A DNA stretch of 64,000 nucleotides, taken from the NCBI GenBank assembly GCA_907163375.1, contig CAJQUW010004459.1, positions 1-64,000 on the forward strand, written 5' to 3'. Source of the DNA: Prostheceraeus crozeri. Its lineage: Eukaryota; Platyhelminthes; Polycladida; Euryleptidae. The translations under genes were made by a program, and so were the position numbers. Below the pieces are notes generated by a model that ran no database searches, was not told where the DNA came from, and saw only the letters and a program-made list of their open reading frames with translations. Of the stretch, positions 13,758 through 25,213 are shown one piece after another; within the stretch, counting starts at the first letter, position 1; every line of letters begins with the position of its first letter.

Positions 13758-16700
13758 AGATTTTTCGTGACTTCCCAAGCGTAATTTACGTTTTTCCTTT
13801 CGACATACTGTATTAATAACAGTTGAGGAATTGATCATATTATTTGCAATATGTTATTAATCTCCTCAAGAATTCTGTTAATGAAAAATTTTATTGATAC
13901 ATTCAAGAGTGGATATCATCAACACGATGACTACTTTCTATGGAAGATTCAAAGCAATCTCAACGATTAGCACGTCAGAATTTGTGTTCACACTGCCGAT
14001 GATTGGGTACATCACATGACTGCATGGAAGGAAATGACAAAGTTTCATTATTTGCTCCGCTTAAATCATGTACAATAATTTCTGATATTTCCAAGTCCGG
14101 ATGTTATGAATAGAGATGAAATTGTCGATCGCCAGCAGGTTGACAGAACTCTTGCCGTCTCAACAACGCCAATATCGTGTTAGTGCACAGGAAAACTCAA
14201 ATGAAAAGGAATGAGGAACGAGGAGCATGCTAAAAGCGCCATTTTTCATTCCATTCGATGAAATAATACATGACACAGCACACAGCCAGCGGAATCAAAC
14301 ATGAGTCATGAAATGAATGAAATAAAGATACGACAAGATGAAAATATCATTCAACAAACAAATTCTCATTCGTCTAAATTGCAGTCGTTTGGACTGACTG
14401 TGGCAACAGCTGCGGTCGTGAACGGACTGAATCTCCTTAATCAATAACTACGGACATCTATGACCGAGCTGTTGCCAGATTCCACTTCAGACACTACAAA
14501 TTAGAAACCTGTTATCGATAATAAATGTATTTCAATTCGAATGTCTACAGAAACTGCACAGATATGAAAATTTCAAATATCTATGAGGCAGATCATTGAG
14601 ATCTACATACACGATATATGGACAGGCATCTGAATACTGTGCGCGAACAAGACAGGTTACTAATAGCAATACAGGATGCATAGAAATCCAACAGTTGTAT
14701 TTGATCGTACGGTTAGAACCGCTTAGATCTCTCAATGCACATGTTTAGATGTCTATGCCTCCCCGTTTGCAAGAGGTCGCGCTAAAAGTGAAAAGTAGAC
14801 CTGTCACAATAGAGATATCCTCCACCTATGACTACATAACCAGTTTGCGGAAGTCTGGTGTAATTCCAACAACTCCTTTGAGCCGAAAATGTTCCCCGTT
14901 TGCAGACACCCTACTTCGTGTCAACGACAGAAGATTACAGACAGTTTGCTCTACAATTACGATTCCCCATAACTTGATCTTGCGGCAATAATCTCACGTG
15001 TTCATACACACAAAAATGATTCTATTGAATCAATGACTAAGACAACTGAAGTCAAATCATTGTGAATAATCAGTGTCATCTCTCCGGAGAATTTTATCCT
15101 TATGGTACGTGCGCGCAAATAGCAAATACACATCCTCAGGGATTTTTAGGCTAATTTTTCAACCACTCAAAATAGATCGCAATGTGTCAAAATGTTGAAG
15201 TTACATTACAATATGTTTTCCGCTATTACGTCCTGTCCACAACAACTCGCTCTTTGACTGCTATTTCTGTATTACTTCTCTGTTTGTGTTAATGTTTGCA
15301 CTTCTGATTGTGCTTGCAATCTATATTAAACACTAACATTTAAAGCTGAAACATGAAGCGAATGCCGTTCATTTTCAGAAAACCAATGAAAAGGTTCAGA
15401 GAAGCATATTTGTGCAATAAGTCTACCGGTCATTAGAAGTCAAAAATAATGAGATTTTGCATTGTTTCTTCATTAACTCAGCTTTCTAAATCAGGACAGA
15501 AAAATAACACGAAGCAACGATCAATTCATGTCCAAATTATGAAATTGGCATTTCTGGATTTTTAAATTAAAAATCTATGCCTGCAAACGAATGTCACTCA
15601 GAAATTCTGTTCCCTTGTTCCGATTTAGTGCAATAGAAGGTTTATTCATGCAGCTAGAATTATGCGTGCCCTTGACGGTCAAAGACTTCTAATGAACTTA
15701 TTCTTGGAATCAGGTCGCAAGAACGGTGAAAAGTTAGGAACAAAACCTTGGCAGTTAGTAATACACAGTTCGCTACGATTAGCCAAGGACAATTATAAAT
15801 AGACCTGTCAAAATGATCTTCTGGCCATGTCTATTTATAGTTATCATTGATTTACTCACTACAATTTTGTTCTAATTATTCTGCTTAAATTCAATTTCAA
15901 CTTTAAAGAAAAAAGATAATCACTTAATGCAGTTGAGGTCTCCCGGATTGCCCTTGGTTAACAAAAATATAGTTTTTATCAATTTTTTGATAACTCACAT
16001 TTTTACAAGGATTTTGATAACAAAATCAGTGAGAACAAGTCGTAGAATTCGATCAATTCACCAAGTTATACTTCAAAGAAAATCGAATTCTCAGTACACC
16101 TATTTCACGGTCTTTCGTGACGATTTAGGAAACAGAGGATCATATTTTCCCTCTTGCAAACCGTCGAGAAGAGCGGGAAGGAGAATATATATTCAAACAT
16201 GATTCTTCTTGAATTTGAAACTTCATTTGACCAAACTTGATTTTTATGTTAATTCAAATGAATCAGTTGCATTTATTGAAGCCTGTCGTACGTTGGAGGA
16301 TTATATTCAACCCGAATTCCATTCTACAAATATTTCTATACATTTTGTCTATTATCATAAGACTGACGACGTATTTAAAGTAGCGGAATATTCATAATTT
16401 AAATATCATGAAGGAAATTCATAAAAACATAAACATTGTCATTAACACTTCTGAGTCTAATGGTAATATTCTCATAATGTCAACACTGTTGTCGAAAGTG
16501 ATGCCAATACTTCATGTGCTGATTAATGATGACATCAAGTACTCAGCAGAGTAGCGATATGAACAGCTGCATGTCGAAACATTCATCTCAAACTTCAATA
16601 AAATGAAAATCTGCAGATAATTTAGTGAGAAACATTCAAAGTGAAGACTTCTCAATTGTTACTTCTTTCTGTGTAACGTCTGACACATATTCTGATAAAT

Positions 16701-18134
16701 CAAAGTCACCTATATCAATACATTTTACATTTATAATTTGAAAACAGCGGACATCGATGTTGAGAATCGTAGCTAATCCTTAAATGGTTGTCAATAGTTC
16801 TTCATGAGAAAAAACGTACAATGGAAATATAGTGTATGTAGTGTATTTACATGTAGCTCGTACGCGCAGGACTGATTGTGGAGCAGCTGATACCATGAAC
16901 TGCCGATGGCCTGCTGACATGTTGCATTGTAGGAATGATGAAATATTTCAAAATCAGTTGTACTAAGACAATAAAGCAAATTATCAGATGAATTCCATAC
17001 AAGTCGATGAGAAGCTACAAGCTGACAGTAAACTCAATCATGTTCACATGCAAGTGAAAGCGTTTGTTAATTCCGTGACCTGACAAGACATTCCAATTTC
17101 ATAACTATTTCAATGAACGCCACATGTAAGTGGTTCATTCCTTGAGTAAGGGATTCACTACTGCATACCGCGTGTGTAACACCAAAATTGCTTCTCAATA
17201 AAGTCACTTTAGAGTTCATCAAACCTTTCAGGCATTGCAAACCTCATACGAGAGACCTGAGTTGAAATGGTTCTTGTGATGTACTAAGTCTGAGTGCATG
17301 CCGACGCAATGTTCTAAATATAGCACCGCTTTCATATTCTCTGATAATTAAGTGTCGAAAAAGATATCACTTGTTCTCAACTTCGACAGTGATCCGCTTA
17401 ACGGTTGCCCTGTCAGATGTATGGAGCTCACCACCGCTGAGAGCGGAAGATTGGTCCGTCCAACACCTGACGGCCCCTGGACACCCTTCTAATAGCAGGG
17501 AGGGTGTGGGTCGACACCACCACCATGAGACTGCACTCAACTTCGCCAGCGATCGACATGACAGTCACAGACATGCTTTGCAATCAGTAGAGTCTGCTGA
17601 TGATCTTAATGAAACCAAAGTAAACCACTTCCACCAGAAATAGCTGTCTAAAGCGCTTGAACATGCAAGAAAAATGAACTAGCTCAGGAATAATGAGATT
17701 CCCAAGGCTTTAGACAGTGTAGTTTAAGATTTGGTTTCAAACTTGGATTAGTTTCAGCAGACCAAAATGACCAACTTCAGAATATCCATGTTTGAACAGG
17801 ATTTCATACAGCTGGTTTTGTGCACGCTACTGAACTTCAAGAAATGAAATGAAGATTTTCTGAACACGCTCCCACCACACATTATCGCAAATGTCTAAAC
17901 ATAACATCAGACAGATTTCTAACTTGTCCTACGAAACACATCACTGTATTGGATGTCAAAAACAGAATGTTCATAGGTGAGTAAAATTCAGCAAACTGCA
18001 GATCATCTTTGATATTGATGTAAATGTGGTTTACCAAGGCATCCAAAGCCTTTGCTACACATCTTTACTTTATCAACAGGTTGTAGACAAACCGACAAAG
18101 TCTTCCCTAACGATGAACTCAGGACAGGACCCCG
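13758..18134. other. AT-rich non-coding stretch, no gene recognised
   Basis: No recognisable protein domain was found. A short inverted repeat with arms around TAAATAGAC lies at 15793-15846. Positions 17371-17643 are less AT-rich and open on the plus strand for 90 codons, but the product matches nothing I know. A minus-strand segment near 16866-16930 is flanked by possible splice signals but does not resemble a MAP4K linker or CNH exon. If the kinase continues downstream, this is probably intron or 3' flank. Confidence 0.5.
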
Positions 18135-19028
18135 AATGACCAGATATTCGATATCTCGAAGTCCCTGACGGAGGAACGGTGAACATAGATATCTGTGACT
18201 TCCATGGAGATCCTCATCAAACGACATGACCGGATATCTAGGAGTCCCTGACGGAGGAACGTTGAACACAGATATCTGTGACTTCCACAGAGTTCCTCAT
18301 CAAACGACATGACCGGATATCTAGGAGTTCCTGACGGATAAATGGTGAACATAGATATCTGTGAGTTCCTCATCAAACGACATGACCGGATATCTAGGAG
18401 TTCCTGACGGATGAACGGTGAACATAGATATCTGTGAGTTCCTTATCAAACGACCTGACCCGATATCTAGGAGTTCCTGACGGAGGAACGGTGAACATAG
18501 ATATCTGTGAGTTCCTCATCAAACGACCTGACCGGATATCTAGGAGTCCCTGACGGAGGAACGGTGAACATAGATATCTGTGACTTCCACAGAGTTCCTC
18601 ATCAAACGACATGACCGGATATCTAGGAGTCCCTGACGGAGGAACGGTGAACACAGATATCTGTGACTTCCACAGAGTTCCTCATCAAACGACATGACCG
18701 GATATCTAGGAGTCCCTGACGGAGGAACGGTGAACATAGATATCTGTGACTTCCACAGAGTTCCTCATCAAACGACATGACCAGCAATTCGATATCTAAG
18801 AGTCCCTGACGGAGGAACGTTGAACACAGATATCTGTGACTTCCACAGAGTTCCTCATCAAACGACATGACCGGATATCTAGGAGTCCCTGACGGAGGAA
18901 CGGTGAACATAGATATCTGTGACTTCCACAGAGTTCCTCATCAAACGACATGACCGGATATCTAGGAGTCCCTGACGGAGGAACGGTGAACATAGATATC
19001 TGTGACTTCCACAGAGTTCCTCATCAAA
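18135..19028. repeat. 83-bp minisatellite, about 11 copies
   Basis: Units contain GGATATCTAGGAGTCCCTGA, then GGAGGAACGGTGAACA, then AGATATCTGTGACTTCCACA and end TCATCAAACGACATG. The full unit is 83 bp. Some left-hand copies (about 18330-18530) lack a 14-bp ACTTCCACAGAGTT segment, giving 69-bp units. It ends about 190 bp from the kinase linker exon, on its intron side. The open minus-strand frames across it (repeated MFTVPPSGTPRYP) are periodic by-products. Confidence 0.93.
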
Positions 19029-19214
19029 CGTAGGACGAAACACGCATCCCTTCCCAAAGGTCACGACAACTGCGATTGCCATCTCTATTACAGAATAAAC
19101 TCAGATCTAAGCCTCATTCAACTTTCCTGAAAGAGAAGAGTTCAATGGCAGATTAGAACTAGCGCATGAATTAATCATTCCGACTGTTGGCGTGATTCGA
19201 TGTCAGACACTCAC

Positions 19215-19349
19215 CGAAATGTGTTCATCCTCGTCTTCATCTTCATCATCATCATCCTGCATGAGATGACGTGGATCCGGATTGAAATATTGGTCGAGGA
19301 GTTTCTGAGTCAGCCGCTCAGACAGGTGATGGCCCATCACGTAAGGATG
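19215..19349 (-). CDS. MAP4K: MAP4K-family kinase, exon after the catalytic domain (acidic linker)
   Basis: This 135-bp exon (phase 0 at both ends) has acceptor TTGACTTGCAG and donor GTGAGTGTC on the minus strand. It encodes residues 239-283 of the seven-exon reading, starting HPYVMG and continuing ERLTQKLLDQYFNPDP to a DDDDEDEDEDE acidic run. In MAP4K1/2/3/5 proteins the kinase domain is followed by HPFV, a leucine-rich ELLDKVNNP-like helix and a DDDD stretch, which this matches in order. It follows the exon at 33748-33892 across a 14.4-kb intron. The proline-rich region and CNH domain expected next were not found at lower coordinates. Confidence 0.8.
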
Positions 19350-19961
19350 CTGCAAGTCAACAAGGCACCACGTAAATTCAACATGTCTCATCCTGATGAA
19401 GTCTCCTTCACGACTGCTTGTAGTGGAAGATGAATACACGGGGCGCTTCTTTCTGTCATGCATTATGAGCGGTGAGCAGGGTTGGAGGCAAAGGTGATCC
19501 AATTAACTCCAATTATGCTCACAACTAACAACTAAGATCACAAAGAAGGGACATAATTGTTTCCTGTTGACTACATACAATCTGTATTCAATTGTATTCA
19601 ACGACTTTGCAGATCCCGTTGAAGGATATCTTTGAATATTGAAAAACATTATATCAACACAGATGGACTGAATATTTCAATAACATCTATATTCATTCTC
19701 AGAAGGCAATCATGCCATGAACGAGACAGATTACAGTGTAGTAGGTCATTGTCCAGTGATCATGAAAACGGATTTACGCCGGCCTGCGACCTCGTCTGAC
19801 ATTTAGGTCATGTCGATGAAGCGCTATGGTACATTTGGTATGTCCCATAGCTGTAAACTATCTATGATGTTTCCAAGATATGAAATAATGATCACATTTC
19901 AAGCTATGATAGATGACAACAGATATCACACTTACATCAAGAAAATGAAAATGATTATATA
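19350..19961. other. Intron sequence, no feature recognised
   Basis: This is the start of the 14.4-kb intron between kinase exons at 33748-33892 and 19215-19349. The open frame extending above the exon acceptor (to about 19502, minus strand) is intronic read-through, because the MAP4K similarity begins exactly at the AG. Nothing else stands out. Confidence 0.6.
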
Positions 19962-20095
19962 ATGGCTAAAGCAGGATTCATTGATATTTACTGAAATAAT
20001 GAGATGTCGATATCTTGTTAAAATTCCCGAGGGATTTTAACAAGATGTCGATCGAGATATCTCAGTAAATATCATTGAATCCTCCTTTAACCGTT
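19962..20095. repeat. Long imperfect palindrome 1
   Basis: Arms at about 19962-20024 and 20033-20095 are near reverse complements. Shared blocks include GATATTTACTGA, GAGAT, TCGA and ATCTTGTTAAAAT, around a short centre reading TCCCGAGGG. The RNA or single strand could fold into a hairpin of about 60 bp with a few bulges. No coding capacity is present. It resembles a fold-back MITE. Confidence 0.8.
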
Positions 20096-20368
20096 TTAAA
20101 CTATGCCACTTTTATCTCTATGATTGGCGGGCAAATTAACAAAAAGGACTATCTATTGAGACTTTCTATTGATATATTGAAGTTTTTCATAGAAATACAA
20201 ATTTCAAAATGCGAAATTGACAACTCCACTTTCCTTCTCTTAGCTAATTAGTTTTATTTCTATGCTCACAGGGCAAATTAACAGGGATGGGGATATTACA
20301 GACAATAATGAGATTTCTAAATAGCAAAAATACATTAGAAGAGAAAATGGCATAGTTTAAAATAAGTA

Positions 20369-20466
20369 TTAAGTTGTCTATGGAAGTCAATAAAATCCCA
20401 ATAATCCGAAGCTGCGAATCAAGCTTCGGATTAATAAGATTTTATTGACTGACATAGACAATTCAA
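20369..20466. repeat. Long imperfect palindrome 2
   Basis: Arms at about 20369-20412 and 20422-20466 pair through GTCTATG, AGTCAATAAAATC and AATCCGAAGCT with few mismatches, around a centre of about 9 bp. It lies 270 bp from palindrome 1 and about 150 bp left of the hAT-like element. No coding capacity is present. Confidence 0.85.
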
Positions 20467-20620
20467 TTATATTCAATTTATTATTATCTAATCATGTTGC
20501 ATTTTTATATCAAAGAAACATGAAAATGATTATAATGAATTTCGAATCGATCGATATTTTGACAATCACTGTCCAGAAATGTCATAGAAATGGTTCTACA
20601 TAAATGGAGTATGTGGACAT

Positions 20621-20636
20621 TAGGGTGGTCCAAAAA
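20621..20636 (+). repeat. Left terminal inverted repeat of hAT-like element
   Basis: TAGGGTGGTCCAAAAA, directly after target duplication GTGGACAT (20613-20620). Confidence 0.9.
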
Positions 20637-20723
20637 TCATTTTTTTCGAATTTACTCCCTCCTCAGCCACGCCCGTATGCCAATGTCCATCAAATGAAGA
20701 CATGCAAAATTTGGGGGTGTAGG

Positions 20724-20747
20724 TTATGATTTAGAGGTCGCTCAAAA
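20724..20747 (+). repeat. Left subterminal inverted repeat
   Basis: A 24-bp block containing TTTAGAGGTCGCTCAAAA. Its reverse complement at 23772-23795 differs at one base. Conservation this far inside both ends suggests a transposase-binding site. Confidence 0.8.
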
Positions 20748-20910
20748 AGTCACCTTTTATGCGTTGTACAGAAAAACTGATAAATTGTCATTTACTACTT
20801 TTATTATCCCCAAAATATCAACTGAACAAAGCAAAACTTGAGTTAGAATGAAAGTAGGAAAACTAATAGGTAGGCATGTAACTGAGAAATGAAAGAAGTC
20901 GCAAACACGT

Positions 20911-23221
20911 TCACTTCTTTACGAGGACTGCCTTCTTGGGCTCCGGGAAGTCCTTCCGGTGTTGAGCAACAAGTCGGAGCAAAAACTGCTTCTGTTGCTC
21001 GTCTTTGGTGAGCGACTCATTGTATTTTTTTATCAATGAAATTGCACGTTCGCTGAATCATTGACCACAGAAAATGATTCTGCAGCTTCTTTCAAGTCTT
21101 TAAAATACTTGCTGAACTTCCACGTCTTCGGTCATCCATCAGAAAAGATCTGGCTTCGGCACCCCCTTCCACCTTCAAGGCGTCAAATATCTGCCAGGTC
21201 CTCTCGGTAGCGAAGTCCGAAAGATTCAGCTCATCTATGTTGTCAACTACAGCTTTGCGCGGATTGTTTGTCAGTTTCGGACGACTCATGGTTCTGACCA
21301 TCATTTCCTTTGTTTCATCATCAACTCGAGGATCAAAGAATGCAAGTCCAACCAAGGCCTCTGAGAAATACCAGAGGTGACGCCTCAAAGCCGTCGTAGC
21401 TGCTTCTGATACAAGCTTATCAGGATACTTGTCCAATAACTTCAGGAGAAGAAAGTCGTTCAAAGGAGCTTGCATTGCTAGCGCTGCTTCGTTCCAGAAA
21501 CGCGTGTAAACTATCGCCATAAATAGAGCTATTGACATGATACCTCGACTTTCCTTCTTTGTAAGATGGAATTGTGACTGAAACATGAAGATCTTGAGGG
21601 CATAGATAGCCTTGCTCATCCAGCGGGCATGATGAGTCGCTCCTGGTTGCATAAACTTCGGTCCATGCTCTCCACCAAGGAACAGTATGCACAGATGAAG
21701 TAATTCAGCGTAGTCATCTCGAACATGCTGAACATTAACAGTCTCTTGATAATATTTCACCATCTCATCGCGGCGTCCTGCCAATCCTTGTTCTTCGAAA
21801 ATCTCGTCCGTAGCTGTTTCGAAAGCATCCTTGTTGAGTTTCGGCCAGTCGTTTTGAAATCTCTTGAAGAGTCCAGGTTCTGGTCCACCAGTCGTACCAA
21901 AGACAGCCTTGAAGACGGAGGATAGAACGACCTCGAGACATGATGTCGACACGCAATCCACACAAGTTCTCGTCCAATTGCTTCCTCCAGCAAAGTAGAT
22001 GCACCACGATGTAGACCCGTATTTGAGGCCGTGGTATCGAACACCAATCCTTGTATCTGAGGTCCAAGGTTCCACTCGTCCAGAAGAGACAGGCATGCCC
22101 GTGTCTGTTCGGTGCCTGTCCCGCGCTTCATCTTTGGTACTCCAAGTAATTTCTCGAACCGATTTGGGCCTGTCACAAGAACCGCACGCGATCAACGGTG
22201 ATCTGAAAGGAGATATTTGTTATTAGAAATGCCATGTACAAGTCAATTATATTTCTGAACTGGATGAATATATAAATGAAGATACGTACTTGATCTTCCG
22301 GTGAAGTCTGGGAGTAGCTTGCTGTCCCAGTGCAGCAGAAGTGGCTCTTGGATTGAGGTTTCGTGTGGTACCATGCCAACTTCTGATCGAACTTGCTGGC
22401 GTGACCTTCTTACTGAGCTCGCGTGACATGGTAAGGTCCTTAAGATCATGACCTAGGACTTGAGAGACGGCGGAAACAACATAGACTGCTTCACGATCTG
22501 AGACGTTGGTGCGATCAAGAGCTGAGGCAACTTCCTTGTGTGTGAAGATATTCTTCGTTCGCTTTGGTGTAGATGCAGAAGGTGATCTGGCTGTGGGTTG
22601 AAATGTTTCGTCCTGGGAATCACTGGATGACGAGGAAGAGGAGGAAGTGGAAACCAGAGAAAGGGAGCAAGCTCCACGCGAAGTCGTCGCACGCTCCTGA
22701 TAATTGACCTTCGCCTGCAAATCCTTTTTGGACCTTTCTCGTTTCCGGCTTTCCTTGTCAGTTGTTCTCTTGTCAACGCCAGCTATGCTGAAGGAAGTCA
22801 CGTCTTCTCTTTGCATCACATAAAAACTTCTATCTTCATCAACCTTGATTCTTTCCATTGCGTCTGCCGCTCCGATATCAAACAATTCATCCAGGGAATC
22901 CTTGAATATACCGACCCGTGCTTCTTGAGTTGTGGTCTTCCTCAATCTGTTCTTCTTCAGGTTCTGATACTCCGAGTATAGAGTACTCAGCTTCCTGGTG
23001 CAATTATCAACACGCTGAGTGGGAATCCTAGCCCTTTCCCAAATCACCAGACAAGCCTTCATGGTGTCAGTGAAAGCGTCACTCAGTTTCATTTTCTTGG
23101 CCATGTGATTGTTATGTGCCATGCGAAGGACCTCGCTTCTGGTCGGTAGTCTGGCTGTGCTAAGGGATTCCAGCGGGCTACTCAACAACCACCATTCAGC
23201 GCTACCACGCGTAGCTGCCAT
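20911..23221 (-). pseudogene. hAT-like transposase relic, frameshifted
   Basis: Read on the minus strand, the relic starts MAATRGSAEWW at 23221 and ends KKAVLVKK-stop at 20911. The N-terminal third (to about 22400) is Lys/Arg-rich with a serine run. The coding signal then changes frame several times: a VPHETSIQEPLLLHWDSKLL segment (near 22380-22310), KLLGVPKMKRGTG to VFDTTASNTG and CRHHV (22176-21940), then a long segment (to 21092) with ATHHARWMSKAIY, and a last segment NDSAERAISLIKKYNESLTK (about 21075-21000). The FD-T-SN, C-x-H and RW landmarks recall hAT transposases. At least three single-base frameshifts, and possibly an intron near 22205-22290, separate the segments, so no full-length product is expected. 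Confidence 0.7.
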
Positions 23222-23771
23222 TACGATTGAATAAGAGAAACAAATCAATTTACCGAAGCGTCGAAATCAGTTCGTCGAGTGCAGTCGTACGTCTGGAATT
23301 CAATAACACTCAATTAGTTAGGCTACATCAACGATATTCAACTATTGCAAGATTTGACCGTTGCAGCGCGCACGCAGTTACAATGTAGAAGTCGATATCT
23401 GGGAAGTAGCGGGTAATGTAGCAGTTAATGAATCCTGATTGGCCCACTACTAGCCAATCACAGTTCCGTGAAATAGTATAGTGTTTACTCGCGGCTATGT
23501 TGACTATATAATGTACTATGCAGATCAACACGTTACTGAAATTATGTCAGACGTTGAGAAAAGTACAAAATGCCTCGCCACTCAGGCATACAACGAAGTA
23601 TTCCACTTGCCCTCGTGTGGAAAATTAATAAGGATAATAAGACAAACAAACCAACCTTTCCAGGTACCGAAGTACGTGTAAATGTTTTATTACAATCGTC
23701 ATTAACAATGAATCTCCAGCATAAGAAATACGTTTTTCAGGACATATGGGATATGGCATGAAAAGTTAACG

Positions 23772-23795
23772 TTTTGAGCGACCTCTAAACCATAA
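23772..23795 (-). repeat. Right subterminal inverted repeat
   Basis: Reverse-complement partner of 20724-20747 with one mismatch, 116 bp from the right end of the element. Confidence 0.8.
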
Positions 23796-23895
23796 GCAAA
23801 TCTATCCAAAATTGACTGGTAGTATCTGTACACACATAGGACAAAGGGCGAAGGTGAGGAGCGCAGATCAAATGAAGTTTTGTATTTTACATATG

Positions 23896-23911
23896 TTTTT
23901 GGACCACCCTA
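23896..23911 (-). repeat. Right terminal inverted repeat of hAT-like element
   Basis: Exact reverse complement of the left end, followed by target duplication GTGGACAT (23912-23919). Confidence 0.9.
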
Positions 23912-23919
23912 GTGGACAT

Positions 23920-24448
23920 ATTAATCATACAAGTTCTAAGAATGAAAAGAGAGATGCGCAAAAAGTGATGTAAAAAAGTAATATCGCATAGCCTACATAA
24001 ATATTTTTACATGCTCATTCATGATAATGCATTTGTCTATCTTGATGCAACGATATCATAGCGACATCATAGAATTTCTTAGATCATACATCGCAGAAGT
24101 CACTTATCCGATAAGGGACATTAAGTTATGGGACATTAACTGTCGAAGGTGTGGAATAGTTGTTTCGTATCAAAAACGAGCTAACTCGGTATTCGTGAAT
24201 AGTGGAAAGGTTTAAGCCGCTGGGACTCAGCCGCTTCATGGTTGATGGTTCTTCGCTTGCTGTTTGTGAAAAAATGCCTTCATTTGTATTGATAACATTA
24301 ATTGGGAAATTGAAGCAGTGATGTTGTCATGATCCTGATTGTTTTTTCAAGCCAAAACATCTAAAGTTAAGCGCCGTTATCTTCAGGGAATTAAAGGAAA
24401 TATCAGCTAGTCAACAAGGAGCTCAAAAGTTGAAAATAATGAAGACAC
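23920..24448. other. Intron sequence, nothing recognised
   Basis: AT-rich DNA between the hAT-like element and the 76-bp minisatellite, inside the kinase intron. No domain, repeat or RNA gene was seen. Confidence 0.6.
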
Positions 24449-25213
24449 AGACATAGATATTGAAAGCACAAGGCTGTGACTGTTGGAAATTCATAGTTCT
24501 TACGACTATACGACAATAGCACATGAGAATAGATATTGAAAGCACAAGGCTGTGACTGTTGGAAATTCATAGTTCTTACGACTATACGACAAAAGCACAT
24601 GAGAATAGATATTGAAAGCACAAGGCTGTGACTGTTGGAAATTCATAGTTCTTACGACTATACGACAATAGCACATGAGAATAGATATTGAAAGCACAAG
24701 GCTGTGACTGTTGGAAATTCATAGTTCTTACGACTATACGACAATAGCACATGAGAATAGATATTGAAAGCACAAGGCTGTGACTGTTGGAAATTCATAG
24801 TTATACGACTATACGACAATAGCACATGAGAATAGATATTGAAAGCACAAGGCTGTGACTGTTGGAAATTCATAGTTCTTACGACTATACGACAATAGCA
24901 CATGAGAATAGATATTGAAAGCACAAGGCTGTGACTGTTGGAAATTAATAGTTCTTACGACTATACGACAATAGCACATGAGAATAGATATTGAAAGCAC
25001 AAGGCTGTGACTGTTGAAATTCATAGTTCTTACGACTATACGACAATAGCACATGAGAATAGATATTGAAAGCACAAGGCTGTGACTGTTGGAAATTCAT
25101 AGTTCTTACGACTATACGACAATAGCACATGAGAATAGATATTGAAAGCACAAGGCTGTGACTGTTGGAAATTAATAGTTCTTACGACTATACGACAATA
25201 GCACATGAGAATG
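24449..25213. repeat. 76-bp minisatellite, about 10 copies
   Basis: Units contain GAATAGATATTGAAAGCACA, GGCTGTGACTGTTGGAAATT, CATAGTTCTTACGACTATAC and GACAATAGCACATGA. Most copies are exactly 76 bp and differ at one or two positions. Two have small deletions, near 24801 and 25017. Open minus-strand frames across the array are periodic by-products. It is unrelated in sequence to the 76-bp units at 26143-29970. Confidence 0.95.

Larger units (their letters stand above)
20621..23911 (-). mobile_element. hAT-like DNA transposon, 3.29 kb, with perfect 8-bp target duplication
   Basis: The element begins TAGGGTGGTCCAAAAA and ends with the exact reverse complement, a 16-bp perfect terminal inverted repeat. 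It is bounded by identical 8-bp duplications GTGGACAT at 20613-20620 and 23912-23919. This fits the hAT length and the nTnnnnAn preference. A second inverted repeat, 24 bp with one mismatch, lies about 100-115 bp inside each end (20724-20747 and 23772-23795), and the sequence between also shows inverted similarity. The interior encodes a minus-strand transposase relic. It inserted into the 14.4-kb kinase intron. Intact ends and duplication with a broken gene suggest recent mobilisation in trans or decay after insertion. Superfamily is inferred from the duplication and weak protein motifs. Confidence 0.85.

Noticed and set aside
16866..16930. Possible minus-strand exon of the kinase with AG and GTAAAT borders
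   Set aside because: The translation does not resemble any MAP4K linker or CNH segment, and phase support is lacking.
17371..17643. 90-codon plus-strand frame with a HHHH run
   Set aside because: No recognisable family and no clear splice or promoter context. Listed only within the non-coding stretch.
18003..18993. Series of similar minus-strand open frames (MFTVPPSGTPRYP repeats)
   Set aside because: They are translations of the 83-bp minisatellite and shift frame with each unit.
24403..25151. Repeated minus-strand open frames (MLSISILMCYCRIVV)
   Set aside because: They are translations of the 76-bp minisatellite; 76 is not a multiple of three, so frames break every few units.
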